Positions 35,158 to 46,801 of a DNA stretch of 64,000 nt are shown piece after piece. How positions within the stretch are numbered: position 1 is the stretch's first letter; each line of letters begins with the position of its first letter. The stretch covers positions 481,252 to 545,251 of the forward strand of contig CAJNAR010000159.1 in the NCBI GenBank assembly GCA_905220665.1. The letters run 5' to 3'. The DNA is from Albugo candida. Taxonomy: Eukaryota > Oomycota > Peronosporomycetes > Albuginales > Albuginaceae. The position numbers and the translations under genes were made by a program. Under the pieces are notes generated by a model. It ran no database searches and was not told the DNA's origin. It saw only the letters and a list, made by a program, of their open reading frames with translations.

Positions 35158-37265
35158 ATGCCAGAAACGCAAAAAAAAGTCATCACGGTTCACCACCATT
35201 TTCACAGGATCCTGACAGTGGAAACAATATAGATGGTAGTGACATGGAGAATGAAATTTTTGGAGAGGAACCAACAAGTGACAAGGAAGAAGAGCAGACT
35301 GAAGGTGCAGTTGAATAGTTGGAGGCGGCGATGTCACCAGCTCTTATTGCTCCAGTACCAACCACCAACCGCCCATTTCGTTATGGTGGTGATTCACCAC
35401 GGACACGCCTACGTCACAAACAGAATCAGCGCAAGGCGGCAGAAGGTTCACCAAAGCTGACCAGCTATTTCATGCGGCAAGAGCCTGTGATAGCAGGAAT
35501 TTCTGCTGACGAAGATTCCGAAACTGACGATGTTGAAGATAGCCTGTGGGAAGAGGGGAGCCTTGACAGTGCAATAGAAGAATTGGCAAAGATTGTCAAG
35601 ATTGCTAAAATTGACAAAGCAAAGAAGCTTAATGGGGCAGAGCAGCTACGCGTGCAAGCTTTGATGTTGTATCTGCGTCTTTTTCTTTTACAAAAATGGG
35701 AGAAGTCGCACGAGCGCAAGTGACTTTGTCACCACAGCCATAGGAAAAGGCCCATACTTCTCACGTGCTTTACGCACATGGGCACGTGCATTTCTAAAGG
35801 ACCACAAGCTGCCAATGTCCAGACAAGGAAAACACGCAAAGAGTGGGTCGTTTATGTGGGACGAGGACATTGTGGGGCAATTACAGACCTATTTGCGCAA
35901 AATTAAATTCGCAGTTGACATCACCAACCTTACAATTCACATTAATGATGTGATTCTCCCTTCCCTCGGTTATGCTTTACCACCAACAATATCATCCCAA
36001 AATGCTATGCGATGGGTGAAAGAAGTGAAGCTTGGCTTTCGAGTGGTCCGCAAAGGTCTCTACATTGATGGACATGAGCGTGCTGATGTTGTGGCATACC
36101 GACATGAGTTTCTTGCACTACTGGAGGCATATATGACCATAGGATTCCAATTTTCTCTGGTATGGAAGTTATGGTGTGTCCTGCAGATGACGTGGAACCA
36201 CTGATACTTGTTACGCATGATGAGAGTGTTTTTCCAGCAAATGATGGTCAAAGGGAACTGGCTGCCGGAGGGAGAGCAGCCATTGCGAATAAAAGGACAA
36301 GGACGTTCCCTTCACATTAGCGACTTTTTGACTGATGTTTGCGGGCGCTTGGCGCTCGATGAAGCAAAGCAGCTTGAGTATCCTGATGTGCCAGAAGAGT
36401 GATGTGTTTACATGAAGCCTGGAAAGAATAACGATGGCTGGTGGACAGCAGAGCATTTGCATGCACAAGTCCGTGACAAAGCTATTCCAATATTCAATGG
36501 TCAATTTCCTGGAGCTCAAGCTTTATTTTCCTTCGACAATGCAACCAGTCATGCTGCTTTTGCTGGTGATGCACTTGTTGCAAAGAGAATGAACCTTGGC
36601 CCTGGTGGAAAACAACCGAAAATGAGGTATGATTTAAATAAATCATCACCGTAGTTACTGTAAACAATTAATTGATCTGTACTTTTCTCAAGGCCAACGA
36701 CTTATGCAGACAATGTGCCTCAGAGCATGGTTTATTCAGACGATTATGAGAATGAGGAACTACGTGGTAAACCAAAGGGAATCAAGGCTGTTTTAAGCGA
36801 ACGTGTTCTTTGGCAACCTGACTTATGTTTGGTTTGCCCAAGTGATGTTAGATGCTCTGATACTTCTTCTTGCCGCGCTCGCACTGTGATGTCCCGACAG
36901 CCAGATTTTGTGGCCCAGCGTGGATTACTTGAGGAGGTGATTACAGCAGCTGGGCATAAAATTATATTTTTTCCCGAATTTCATTGCGATTGAACTACAT
37001 TGAGAACTTTTGGGGCGCCGCAAAGCAGTACACACGGAAGCACTGCAATTACTCCTGTGGTGGCTTTCAAGAAACTGTCCCCTCTGCCATGTCCTCAATC
37101 AGCTTGACAACAATTCGCCGATTTGCATGCAAGACACAGCGGTACATGGATGTCAACCGTAAAATTCTCTGTGGAAAAGCTGCCGAATATGCAGTGAAGA
37201 AGTACCGTTCACACCGTCGCATTCCAGCCTCTGTTCTTATGAACGTTAATGCACTTTTAAACTAG
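35158..37265 (+). pseudogene. DDE-type transposase, broken by frameshifts and stops
   Basis: Conserved blocks appear in order but in several frames. An acidic, low-complexity N-terminus (about 35158-35720, TAG at 35316) is followed by a charged helical region (35815-36204). Next come the first catalytic Asp in VTHDESVF (about 36209-36235), EGEQPLRIKGQGRSLHISDF, PGKNNDGWW, the second Asp in FSFDNATSHAAF (about 36527), NPGGKQ-like text, SMVYSDDYENEELRGKPKGI, and finally FFPEFHCDLNYIENFWGAAK with the third acidic residue (E in NYIENFW). The end is KKYRSHRRIPASVL. This matches a DDE endonuclease family common in fungi and also present in other eukaryotes, where a long HDES...DHSSAH...HCELNPIE pattern is typical. 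Frame changes near 35710, 36190, 36650-36700 and 36990 make it inactive, although one break could be a short intron. Confidence 0.75.
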
Positions 37266-37633
37266 ATTACAGATATACGCATAACCAACAAAGAAAATAT
37301 GTAAGTCTGTATCAGATTTCTAACACACTATCTATTTTTAAATGGTCCTTTCTAATTGGCTAAAACAATTATCTATTTTTAGGTGGTCCTTTTTAATTGG
37401 TTAAAAAAAGTATCTATTTTTTGATGTCCGGCCAACTTTCCATAGCTCCATACATAATCACGAAAATTTGCCGAACTTCAAAGGCTTCTAACTTCATCAA
37501 AAATAATTTTTGCAAAAATCCGACTCTATTGCCAGAAAGCCACGGCAATGTACTTTAAGATATAGAGAGATATTTTTGTTCAAGTGGGTAATTGGGTGTC
37601 CCAAAAAATTCTTGCGCACCGGGTGGAGGTGCT

Positions 37634-37653
37634 GGTTATAGGTGTCGTGCACT
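37634..37653 (-). repeat. Right terminal inverted repeat
   Basis: Perfect inverted copy of 34845-34864. Confidence 0.85.
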
Positions 37654-39067
37654 GTACCAATGATGCTACTATCTGCCGTATGTCAATATTGTTCACCGGG
37701 CTTAAATCCGAGATAAATATTCAGCACGAGTGGGATCACTACACAGATTGTGATAATAAAAGAAAAGATGATACGGTTTCATGAGATATATAAATCTAGC
37801 TTGTTGTAGAGGCTAGTCATAATGGCTGGATATAGAGAATGAGCTTCATTTAATCTTATATAGAATCGTGTAGGAGATGTTCGAAACTGACCACTTTGTC
37901 TTTTTGTCAGCTCAGGAAATCGGTTTGAAAACTGCACGACTTGGAGAGACAAGATACACCAGCCCGACCAATCACCCCGCATTCATCAATTACCTTACCC
38001 TGCTACTTGTGAAAGTTTACTCATTGACGATGGATAAAAAATCATATATTCTTTCAAATAGCTCTTAAGAGTCCGATCAATGTCTTCAGACTGTGAAAGT
38101 TTACTCAGTGACGATTTATACAGAATTCATATGTTCTTCCAAAAAGCTCTTAGAAGTCCGATCAATGTCTTCAGACAGATTAGGATCGTCATACGGCACA
38201 TAGACTAAGCCGCGGATCGATCTAGTGTAATTACATTGTAAAAATCGTAATTCTTTCACGATTGGTAAACATTTTGTTCCCAGTTGGAATATGACCGCTA
38301 TCCGTGGACATGTTAGCCAAGTATTTCATGATCTTTCGTACTATGATCTCCGCGACGATATTTGGAACTCGTATAATCTAGTGAATTGAATCCAACCGTA
38401 CAGTGAGGAATACGTGCTGAAATGCCTGCATGCCTCGAAAGATTTGAGCTTTGATGAATGTGACGAACGATGGGATGATATCTTATATCTTCTTTCTCGA
38501 TACATTTTACTTTACAGTGATGTACTACCATCAGTTAGTCCAGCAACAGGAAATCTTCAAGTGGAATGCTCGCTTCTGGTTCTGACTGGGATATATTTCT
38601 GCAATCTCTTGCGTAGGGTGACGCGTGTAATGCGATGAAAACCGACTTGTGGCTATTTTTACATGCTGACAACAGTTTTGTTTCTCCTCTTGTTTAACGT
38701 ATCATCCTAAGTTTGAAAAAGACGCTAAGGTTTGTGTACTCTCCATTCTATCAATGACCGTCGTCTGGCAGCTAGACGATCAGTAAACGAATAGGTAGGT
38801 TGCACGACATCCGTGGTGAATTAAAATTTGGATACATGGGCATTTCCAGCAATACTGTTTGCCAATTTCGACGTTCTTACTGATTCGATGTGTGCTTATG
38901 GAAGTCTGATGTTGACTTGTTTCATCGGGTTGTACCTACTTGTACCTTTTACGCAGTTTCTCTTTATTTTACTGACTGCGCACTGCCAATGGAGACGAAT
39001 TGATCCTGTCATTTTCGAGTTCTTTCTTTTTATCGTGAACATCACAAGCATAGCTATAAGAAGATAG
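37654..39067. other. Spacer with a local tandem duplication, otherwise unassigned
   Basis: No recognisable gene. A 74-codon open frame at 38414-38638 (+) has no known motif, nor does a hydrophobic 79-codon one at 38828-39067. The last five bases (GATAG, 39063-39067) are the inverted form of the CTATC target duplication of the adjoining Copia LTR. Confidence 0.4.
38008..38176 (+). repeat. Tandem duplication of about 85 bp, two diverged copies
   Basis: Both copies begin TGTGAAAGTTTACTCA and end GTCCGATCAATGTCTTCAGAC (38008-38091 and 38092-38176), with scattered mismatches in the middle. No coding role seen. Confidence 0.8.
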
Positions 39068-39202
39068 TGTTGTAGTTGTTGGTAACTTGCAGAGGGAAAT
39101 TTCTTCGTAGGGGTGGTAAAAATGAAAAGTCTTATTAGCCTTAAAGCCTATACATGTACTTAGATCGATGTTCAACAGTACATAGGCGCTTCATCATCAA
39201 CA
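39068..39202 (-). repeat. Copia 3' LTR, 135 bp
   Basis: Read on the minus strand it runs from TGTTGATGATGAAGC to CTACAACA. It aligns over its full 135 bp to 46651-46785 with about 80 percent identity. In element orientation it is preceded by a purine tract (GAGGGTGAG, minus strand of 39203-39211) and followed by CTATC. Confidence 0.85.
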
Positions 39203-39213
39203 CTCACCCTCGA

Positions 39214-39808
39214 CTAATAAGTTCCAATGCTTGACTTGGTCACGAGAAACTTGAACTTCTTTCTCGAAATCGCTTTAGTCAGGAAATCAGCTAATGGCAG
39301 CTGAATCTCAATGCACTCCAGGTGAACATTCTCGGCCTTAACATGATCGTGTATAAAATGATATCGAATATCAATGTGTTTCGCACGATTCTGATGTCCT
39401 TCGTTCTTGGCAATTGTGATTGCACTTTGGTTGGCTTTATATACACTGCCCGGACCATCAATCTTGATCTTCATCTCCATTTATAGACGTTTTGCCCGCA
39501 GCAACTCTTGAACGCATAATGAAAGGACCACGTATTCGGCTTCCGCCGTACTTAGAGAGACGCTGTTGCATCTTTGACTTGAAAATTACTGGAAAATTGT
39601 TGATCATCACCATCACTCCTGACGTCGAACGTCGATTGTCCTTGTTACTTCCCCAATCGGCATCACTGAATGCACTCAGCATTAGCTCGCCAGACTTGCT
39701 CCCATAGCACATTCCATTTACTTTGTCAGGGATTTCATGACACTGGTTATCTGGTTCTTTAACTACCTTCCTTACACTATCATGAGCCCCTGACCGTGTG
39801 AATATCAC
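39214..39808 (-). pseudogene. Copia pol C-terminus (RNase H) remnant
   Basis: On the minus strand the first part (39808 to about 39530) carries the Copia RNase H motifs SAFSDADWGSNKDNRRSTSG and FPVIFKSKMQQ. A frameshift near 39555 is followed, after a stop, by the frame with NQSAITIAKNEGHQNRAKHI, IDIRYHFIHDHV and PLADFLTKAI, the usual C-terminal Copia blocks. This is the 3' end of a Ty1/Copia polyprotein leading into the LTR. It is broken and not functional. The missing upstream part is best matched by the Copia fragment at 46651-50406. Confidence 0.88.
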
Positions 39809-39809
39809 T

Positions 39810-39958
39810 TGAGTCTGACTTCAACCGAGAGGAGGCGTATATTTTCCAAGCTTATTGCTTGGGTGGGCTCAAACGCTGCCCACACTGCCGGGGATCGAAC
39901 TGACAAACTCCGGCAGGGGGTCCGTGCGCTCAAGTGCTTAACCGACTGAGCGGGTACG
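39810..39958 (-). mobile_element. tRNA-derived SINE-like insertion
   Basis: On the minus strand the first 80 bases look like a tRNA. A box-A-like CCGCTCAGTCGGTTAAG lies about 50 bp before a box-B-like AGTTCGATCCCC (10 of 11 matches to GGTTCRANNCC). The T-arm stem-like GCCGG...CCGGC flanks are present, but the anticodon and acceptor arms do not form a clean tRNA. About 70 bases of unrelated tail follow. It sits head-to-head with the 5' end of LINE B and separates it from the Copia RNase H fragment. The 3' limit is approximate. Confidence 0.5.
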
Positions 39959-40085
39959 GTCACTTCTCAATTTGTCGGCTACTACGTAACCCGCCAATTT
40001 AGTACAAAACAACTCGAAAAACTACTTTTTCAACTCTTTCCTCTCGAAAACAATAATCCAAGTCGACATATCGACACAACCAAGG

Positions 40086-42395
40086 GTGCTAGCGTCCACT
40101 TGTAGTGACGTGGCAGCCCTCATGAGTTACCCTGTTTTGGGCAATTGCATGATTGTTGATGAGTCATCACCCCTGTGTGATGACGTGGAAAGTACCCCCA
40201 CCCCCAGTGTGACGGTACAGGGTAATACCGGTACTACCGGTGAAGGAGGTGGTACATGCGGTACTGTCGTTGCCTCGTCACAGGGTGACTCAAAGGCAAC
40301 TGCAAGTGTGGACAGCACTAAAAGTCCCACTTCGGCTGACCTTATAAAGTCACAGGAGTCCTTGCGTAAGGACCAGGCTAGAGCTCGGGCGAAAATTCGC
40401 GTAGAGCTCCCAAAGCCGAAAGCCTCGGACATCGAGTCTATTATGCGATTGTATGCTGATGGACAACATCCCGAGTGGTCGGTGTTGGCAGAAGAATTGG
40501 AGGCAGCGAAGCCTTTTAAGGTCTCCAAGGCCACCTTTCCCATGATTCTGGAAACAGGTCAAGCGTTGGTGCGCACACCAAACGGAAAAATCCTGTCTTC
40601 CCTTATGAAAGATCATGGGAATCCAGTATTCGAGAGTCTACTGGAGAGCAGAGCCATTGCTCAAGTATCAAAGATACCTGGTGGCAATCTTCGAGTGATG
40701 GTTTCCACCGAGGATGCTTGTCAACAGCTGGAGTGCCAGCCGATAACCATCCCCGGATCTCAATACTTTTTCGGGAGTACGATTCTCTCGAATCCAAATT
40801 CTACCTGGATATATTTGGAGTGGGCGTGGAGGAATAACGTATCCCGATTTTACGTTCCCTTCAAAGTCTAGGATGTCCAGTAGTCTTTGCTACTTTCCCC
40901 GAAACTGTTCCGTGCAAGGGTATCGTGATGGCGACATGGAGAGTGTACTTTAGTACTCCTACGTGCCCTCCATAGCTGGTCCGCATCGGTAAAATATGCG
41001 AGCAAATTGCATACGAAAAGTTGCTTTACCTTGTGCGAGGAAAAAAACGCGCCTATCCCATCGGAACGACCACGTTTTGATCAACGTGGTCCTTATTGCT
41101 CGGATTTGGGTGCTACATTAGCCACGGGAGCACGGCAACAACAAAGCAAAAACACTAATCAAAAACAATGCCAAAAACAATCTGCAACTCAGATTCACAA
41201 CACACAGAAACAGAAAAAGCAACCAAAACAAACAACCACACCACCGGCGCTCGTGGTGGCACCACAAACGGTAGTGAATCCAGTTCCCAGTCAAGAGTTG
41301 GAGACGAGGAAACCTGAACGGAAAATCTCCGATCAGATCTCGTTGGAGCTCAATACTCCCCCAACTTTCACACCACCAGGGGCATCAGCCTTATTGCAGC
41401 CCTCTCCTCCCATCCTACAACTGACCAGTCAGTCATATTCACAACCACAGGTGGAGCGGGATGGCGATGTATCCATGAAGTTGGCATGGATGAGTGGAAA
41501 ACGTAACCGGGTGGAGCCGTTCGAACAAATGGTCTCCAAAGCACCATCTCTTGCGCTTCCGAAGTTAGCGACGAGTAATTATTTTGCTGTGCTCGTAACT
41601 ATGGAGATGGAGATCGAAGCAGTAAAAGCGGTTGCCAATCCGGAGAATGGGAATCGAGTTCAAATCATCCCCATGAAAGCACGGATGCCAAAGGAGGTGG
41701 CCACTTCGAAAGAGGCGACATACTTTTATCAAAAACGGCATACAACAATGGAGAAATCGGAACGACCAACCCGAGTTGGTGAGATAGGGGAGATAATGGA
41801 AATCGATTCCAAAAATGCCCTTCACTCACTCCGACCGGACAAGCTAGTTCAAGCCGATGCTTGCATCCATTACGTTAGAAAGCTAGTCCAGTTCTGCACA
41901 AATCCGGACAAAATCATCCGAGCGGCACTTGATCATCCGATAACGATGATTGGTGTGCTACTCGCGTGTATGGAGTCGAATGATAAAGCTTTGGATGAAG
42001 TGGCGCATCTACTGATGATAAATCGCGTTTTTGCAACACACAATCTCGGCGAAGATGTTACGTTTGCGACGCGATGGAGTCACCACGTTGGTGGAAAAGT
42101 TCCCTCGTACCGTTCGGTATTATTCGAGAAAGTAATGCCGTGTTGGACGTCAGTGCCGGACATATTTATCGGTTTGACTCGAGCATCGAAAGCTCTCGCG
42201 TTGTTGGAACTTTTATTTATGTGTACTGCTCCGACATTCTACACAAACGATCACTGGATCCAATATCTCACCGATGGACCAGTGATCTGGATTCCGGGTC
42301 ATCATTGTCGTTTACTTCCAACCGATGTTATCATGTCCTTCTTCCGCTCCGACGTGGGCATAAAGTGTTGGTCTCAATGGTTTGAAGGTGGATAG
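40086..42395 (+). pseudogene. LINE ORF1-type protein region (two main open pieces)
   Basis: Open from 40086 to 40871 and from 41007 to 42395 in different frames. The first part is Thr/Ser/Gly rich and then helical (SPTSADLIKSQESLRKDQAR, SVLAEELEAAKPFKVSKATF). The second has a Gln/Lys/Pro-rich low-complexity stretch (TQKQKKQPKQTTTPP) and a folded-looking C-terminal domain (TNDHWIQYLTDGPVIWIPGH). It corresponds by position and by the LINE C match to ORF1, the RNA-binding protein. I see no CCHC knuckle and cannot name the fold. The frame change at 40870-41000 breaks it. Confidence 0.6.
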
Positions 42396-43619
42396 CGCGG
42401 ACTTCTCCATGGTGACGTCGCTGAGCTGTCAGTCAACCGCAGCTTTTTTTCGGAGGAACATACAACGACTCACCTATCACAACAAGATGATGAAACGAGG
42501 TTGATTTCTGGTTAACTTTAGTGTGAATGCTGAGTGTCCCTCGATTATTTCAACGTGAAACAATGTCTCAGCACTCACGGTGAATGTCAATGGAATTAAT
42601 AGAAATGGTCATCTTTTTATCGACCACATCCTATCACAGCACTCCATTTGTTGTGTTCAAGAAACCAGGTGTCACGATCACAACCAAGTGGACTCCTTTC
42701 AGTTTTTATTACATTCAAAAATGCAGCACAAAATGTTAGTCAATGACTACAACAGTGCTTTTCTCCATCCGACTCAAAACCACAGTGGCGGGGTCATGAC
42801 AATCCTTCGTTCGGACTTTCCTGGTTATACAACAGCTGAAGAACTCACCGAACGAAGCATTCGAAATCGTTATTTGGTTTTGCGTCTTCTCATTAACGAT
42901 GCGCCGGTGTATATTCCCTATGTATATGCACCGGTCAAGGCCGAGAAACGAGTGGGGTTTTATGAGTTATTGCTTTCCAACACTTTCGAATCGACTGCAA
43001 CACATATCGCATCTGGTGATTTCAACACATCACTCGATCCAGCTATCGGTGCTTCCAGTGGAACATTCGACACGAACCAAGTCGATTAACGTGTTTGGAA
43101 TGGATTTCACAGTTGGGTGTGGTAGACGCTTGCCGAATCCAACATCCGACTGAGAACGTCTTGACAGGACCATTACCGCGCAAGAATCGACTTGATTATA
43201 TCTGCATGTCGGAAGAGCTATTCAATATGGTATACAAAACCTCTGAGTATTTTCGTCCACGACATGCGGGAGATCATCTGGCACAAAAAGTAACTTTTGC
43301 AAATCCAACTCAATCTCCGGGTCGAGGATATTGGAAATGTTCATTACGACTATTTGAATATCCTAAAGTTGTCGAAGCAATCAAATTGGAAGCGATTTTG
43401 GTGCTCGAACAGTTACGGACAACTTCGAATCCCGGTAAAATGTGGGAAAGTTGGAAGACGAAAATCAAGAAACAGCTTCAAAGCATTGAAAAAAAAGTTG
43501 CAAAAGATAGCCGACGTGATGTTGAGTCTAGCCAGCGTGCTTTGAAAGTCGCAGTCGCAGCAGCTCGATATCGCATCCAAGACACCAATGAGTCACAATA
43601 TTTTTACGAATCGAGTCTC
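42369..43619. repeat. Left arm of a 1,251-bp near-identical inverted repeat
   Basis: Matches 53751-55001 in inverted orientation without indels (paired coordinates always sum to 97370). I noted one mismatch (43223, TTC versus TTG). Sequence on both sides of the tract is clearly more diverged between the two LINEs. Confidence 0.85.
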
Positions 43620-43982
43620 GAACAATTCAAAATTTCGATCGAAAACAATGCGAAATACAACCAAGATGAAAGCTTCGGCCATCACGTGAAGCATATGGAG
43701 AACTCTTCCAAGCATTTTTTTCACCCTCCGGATAGTTCTTGTCGTCCCGTGCCGATCGAAAATGTTACAAAAAAATGTGGTACCGTGACATCGAACCCGA
43801 GGGAGATTATTGACGAATTCAGAGATCATTGGGGTGGTGTCATGGGCTCTCTTTATAGCTCAGAGACGACTCAAATGTTCCAAGTGAAAGAAAGCAAAAA
43901 AAGTTACTCGGTTCGATTCAAGTTTCCCTTGCCTCAGCAGAGCGAGACCGTCTCACAACTCCCGTACAGTCTTCATATGTGA
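42560..43982 (+). pseudogene. LINE ORF2 fragment: APE-type endonuclease and linker
   Basis: Endonuclease motifs in order: TVNVNGINRNG (N-terminal Asn), CVQETRC (catalytic Glu), SGDFNTSLDP (Asp/Asn pair), RLDYICMSEE and HAGDHLAQ (terminal Asp-His). A stop or frame change at 43087-43095 splits it. The same break occurs in LINE C. The linker QSPGRGYWKCSLRLFEYPK follows. The frame runs into non-LINE sequence after about 43955, so the RT is absent. Confidence 0.85.
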
Positions 43983-46650
43983 TCATTGAGCATGCCATCA
44001 GTAACGCGTTCTTCTTCTACAGACAAGGTAGATTATTGTAATGGTGCATGTAAAACAAATCTTTGAAATGCTAATTTAATCCATGGCGTGAAGAAGTTGA
44101 GTTACCGCTTTTATATCTGTTGGTACCTGAAGGAGCTATATTGCCTTCAATACATTTTCACCTGCTCGTATATTAGATTCTAACTATTAAAGTTCACAGT
44201 GGGATAGGCGGAAAAGCTTCCCACTCAAAAGGCACTTTTATAATCATACGATGAAGTCAAGAGACGCTCGACTTGTTTCGTGATTTCTACCTTACCCGAT
44301 ATCATTATATGTTTATTCCAAGAATATGTGCACTCCAATTTCAACTGACTCGATTCAGTCTTTACATATTCGTAAAAACTCTTCATATAGAATCGAAAAG
44401 TTGCCGGCTTTAGTCTGTTAAGGCTAAACTTAAAACGCCATAATCACGGTGGCTTCTGCTACATTCGTTGGTTGCGGGTACTCTAAATAATTTTCGATGA
44501 TATTAGGGATTAAATACGCCTTTAGCTATTGTGAACCATTGGAGGAAGCATAAGGGCAGTACACTTGAATTCGCCAGATTTTAAATTGTCGAAACGCTAA
44601 ATCCTAGACAGAGCCTTATATTCTTATTTATTGTAGAGAAGAATGAGTTTATTGACCATGTTGTACCAGAAAAAGTCTTCCGTTTAGGGCCTAAAAACCG
44701 TTTTCACTGCATTAACGATAGATGCATGCTCACCAAACTTATTTGAGATGGTGCCTCCCATGATACGATATTTGCTAATGGGTTGATTGATTTCCATCAC
44801 ACGAGGTGCTAAGTGACGTATGGTACGTTTTCAATTTTGTTTTCCCATTTCATCTCTTTTCGCGCACTCGGTCCCGTTCTGGACTTATATCAATCGCGTT
44901 GGCGTTGGTGTTGGCTTCATTTTTCACTCAGATGTGTTGCATATGAAACATACATTATCCTGAAGGCGTTTGACGCAAACACTGCAGTTGATTATTTTAG
45001 CTGATTATTATGCTCATATATAGTCGCATTTATGAACTTGAACTCAGCCTCTACGATCAAAACACTTCCCATATATCGAGCTGCTGACATTACGGTTTTG
45101 ATTACACTGATTGCTCAACATGCCCAGTTAGATGATTCAGGTATTGGCGCAGCCCATGGAAGGCATCAGCTAAGCAAGCTCTCAAAGAGTGAGAAGGAAC
45201 TCTTGCGCTCTAATATAAATGAGATTAGTCTGAGCGATCTCTCATTTATCAATTAGGAAATTGATAGGATAACGGGCTAACGTTTTTTCGAGAAGTTAGA
45301 GAGAAGTAAGGCATACACAACAAGCGTAGCGGAGAAGTAAGTGGCAAAATCTCAACTCAGCCGACCGCTTTTCCCCCTCTAGCCCTTTCCGATTGCTTCA
45401 CTTAACACAGATAGGCACGGACGACTCGATGATGTGAACAACAAAATGGTATAATTATTGACGAGTAGACACCTTGTCTCCTTTATATAGTGTCCATTTT
45501 GACTTGTTCACTTTATTCGCTCCCGTATAACTGATGACAAGAATTGCAGAGAAGCCAATTCAACTGGGAAAATTGTAAAGCATCGCTTCTCAATCGATTC
45601 TCCTTCATCCGACAAAAAAGAGCTGAACGCTTGACATACTCGCAAAAGATAGAAAATGGCAACTGTAGCGGAAAATTGTGCCCTTGATACATGCTTACGA
45701 AGTCCTGGCATGCATTCCTAAGAAGCTCTGACATGTCTTCAATGATGTTTCACTGAAAGTAGTAGTAATCTAACCACAATACTGCGTGTGCATTTAGTAA
45801 TATCCAGTATTGGTCATATCGGCCACGATTACTGCTTATTGAATTGCTTTTGTCGAACAGAAGAGATTCTCACCTACTTATGTATATATAGCATCAGTAG
45901 CGGATACATCATCGCTCCAGGGATGCGAATAGTTCAATCAGGCTGTTGGCACTCGCGTCAACAAGCTAGCTTTCCTTTTCGACGTAAATATTTGTAATCA
46001 ATATCGACGCTTTGGCATGGGGCCAATCATGATCATTATACAGCGGTAAGCGAAGAAGCGTGAAGCTAGTATATGATGCTTTCATAGCGGTCGTAAGCAA
46101 GTATGCGACCGCAAAACTTATTAAAGACTGTAGTACGGTCGTAGATGCCTTGATAGTACATGGCGCCAAGACGGATTCACGATGTAGCAAAAATACGTGG
46201 ACGATAGATCATCTAAAACTTACCTGTGGAGGACGACAGATCTTTGATCTTCAACTAACGAAAGAAACCCTTCAATACTTAGATTGAGAGCAAAACATCA
46301 ACGCATTCGGCTGAATCATTTTTCTTTGACCACACCCTAGGAGACATCTATGCTGTGACGAGAAACCTATGAACATCGTATATCCGAACGTATCATTATG
46401 ACCTTGTCAAGAATTAGTTTGATGCATGCCGCCAAGACACTGGTCAAGTACGTCTACTTCTAGACGAAGATGACGAACATGGCACGTTTGGTGGCTACAT
46501 CAACAATTGGTATGAGCTCCTAGATCCTCGTCTGGACACCGTTAGAGTGTCGCATGTGATAATCATGAGATGCACTCTATTAAGAAAAGGATCTCAGAAG
46601 GGAACTACTCCAGCTATGCGATGCACCTATTTTCAACACCGCTTGCTATC
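43956..46650. other. Non-element spacer inside the rearranged segment
   Basis: No recognised gene. Short frames at 44813-45004, 45032-45256 and 46060-46287 have no motif. There is no Copia or LINE similarity that I can see. It ends with CTATC (46646-46650), one copy of the Copia target duplication. Confidence 0.4.
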
Positions 46651-46785
46651 TGTTGATGATGAAGCTCCTGCGTACGCTTGAAATATCGACTAAGCACATG
46701 TCTAGGCTTTAAGGCGAATAATACTTTTCATTATTATCACCCCTACAAAGAATTCTCCCTCTACAAGATACTGACAATTACAACA
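46651..46785 (+). repeat. Copia 5' LTR, 135 bp
   Basis: TGTTGATGATGAAGC ... ATTACAACA, the same length as and about 80 percent identical to the minus-strand LTR at 39068-39202. It is preceded by CTATC and followed directly by a primer-binding site. Confidence 0.85.
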
Positions 46786-46798
46786 GGCTATGAGCCCA
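46786..46798 (+). promoter_or_regulatory. Primer-binding site complementary to the initiator tRNA-Met anticodon region
   Basis: GGCTATGAGCCCA right after the LTR. The second Copia gag has GGTTATGAGCCCA at its equivalent place (57382-57394, minus). The complement TGGGCTCATAACC is the anticodon stem-loop of initiator tRNA-Met (CAT anticodon), the internal half-tRNA primer known for Copia-type elements. Confidence 0.65.
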
Positions 46799-46801
46799 AA
46801 T

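Larger units (their letters stand above)
34845..37653 (+). mobile_element. Degenerate DDE DNA transposon with terminal inverted repeats
   Basis: The left end AGTGCACGACACCTATAACC (34845-34864) reappears inverted at the right end (GGTTATAGGTGTCGTGCACT, 37634-37653), and the similarity continues weakly inward. Inside are direct sub-terminal repeats: ACCTGTTTRGTGAACCAATC occurs twice on the left (about 34946 and 34968), and TATCTATTTTTARRTGGTCC twice on the right (about 37328-37395). A transposase-derived coding block lies between. No target duplication is evident next to the ends (flanks TTATAT and GTACCA), so the exact first base is uncertain by one or two. Confidence 0.8.
39959..43955 (+). 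mobile_element. LINE B: non-LTR retrotransposon, complete 5' half, 3' half missing
   Basis: Homology to LINE C starts at GTCACTTCTC (39959) and stays colinear through ORF1, the endonuclease and the first part of the RT linker, to about GACCGTCTCACAACTC near 43955. Beyond that it becomes unrelated DNA. Loss of the 3' end is not what target-primed insertion produces (that trims 5' ends), so recombination or deletion is implied. Confidence 0.85.

Noticed and set aside
34838..37660. TA or longer target duplication for the DDE element
   Set aside because: The flanks TTATAT and GTACCA do not give a convincing repeat.
39845..39958. A functional tRNA gene
   Set aside because: Promoter boxes are recognisable but the acceptor and anticodon stems do not pair properly. 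A SINE head fits better.
43970..44020. Similarity of GAGCATGCCATCAGTAACGC to the LINE A target site
   Set aside because: Only a partial, gapped match. Treated as coincidence.
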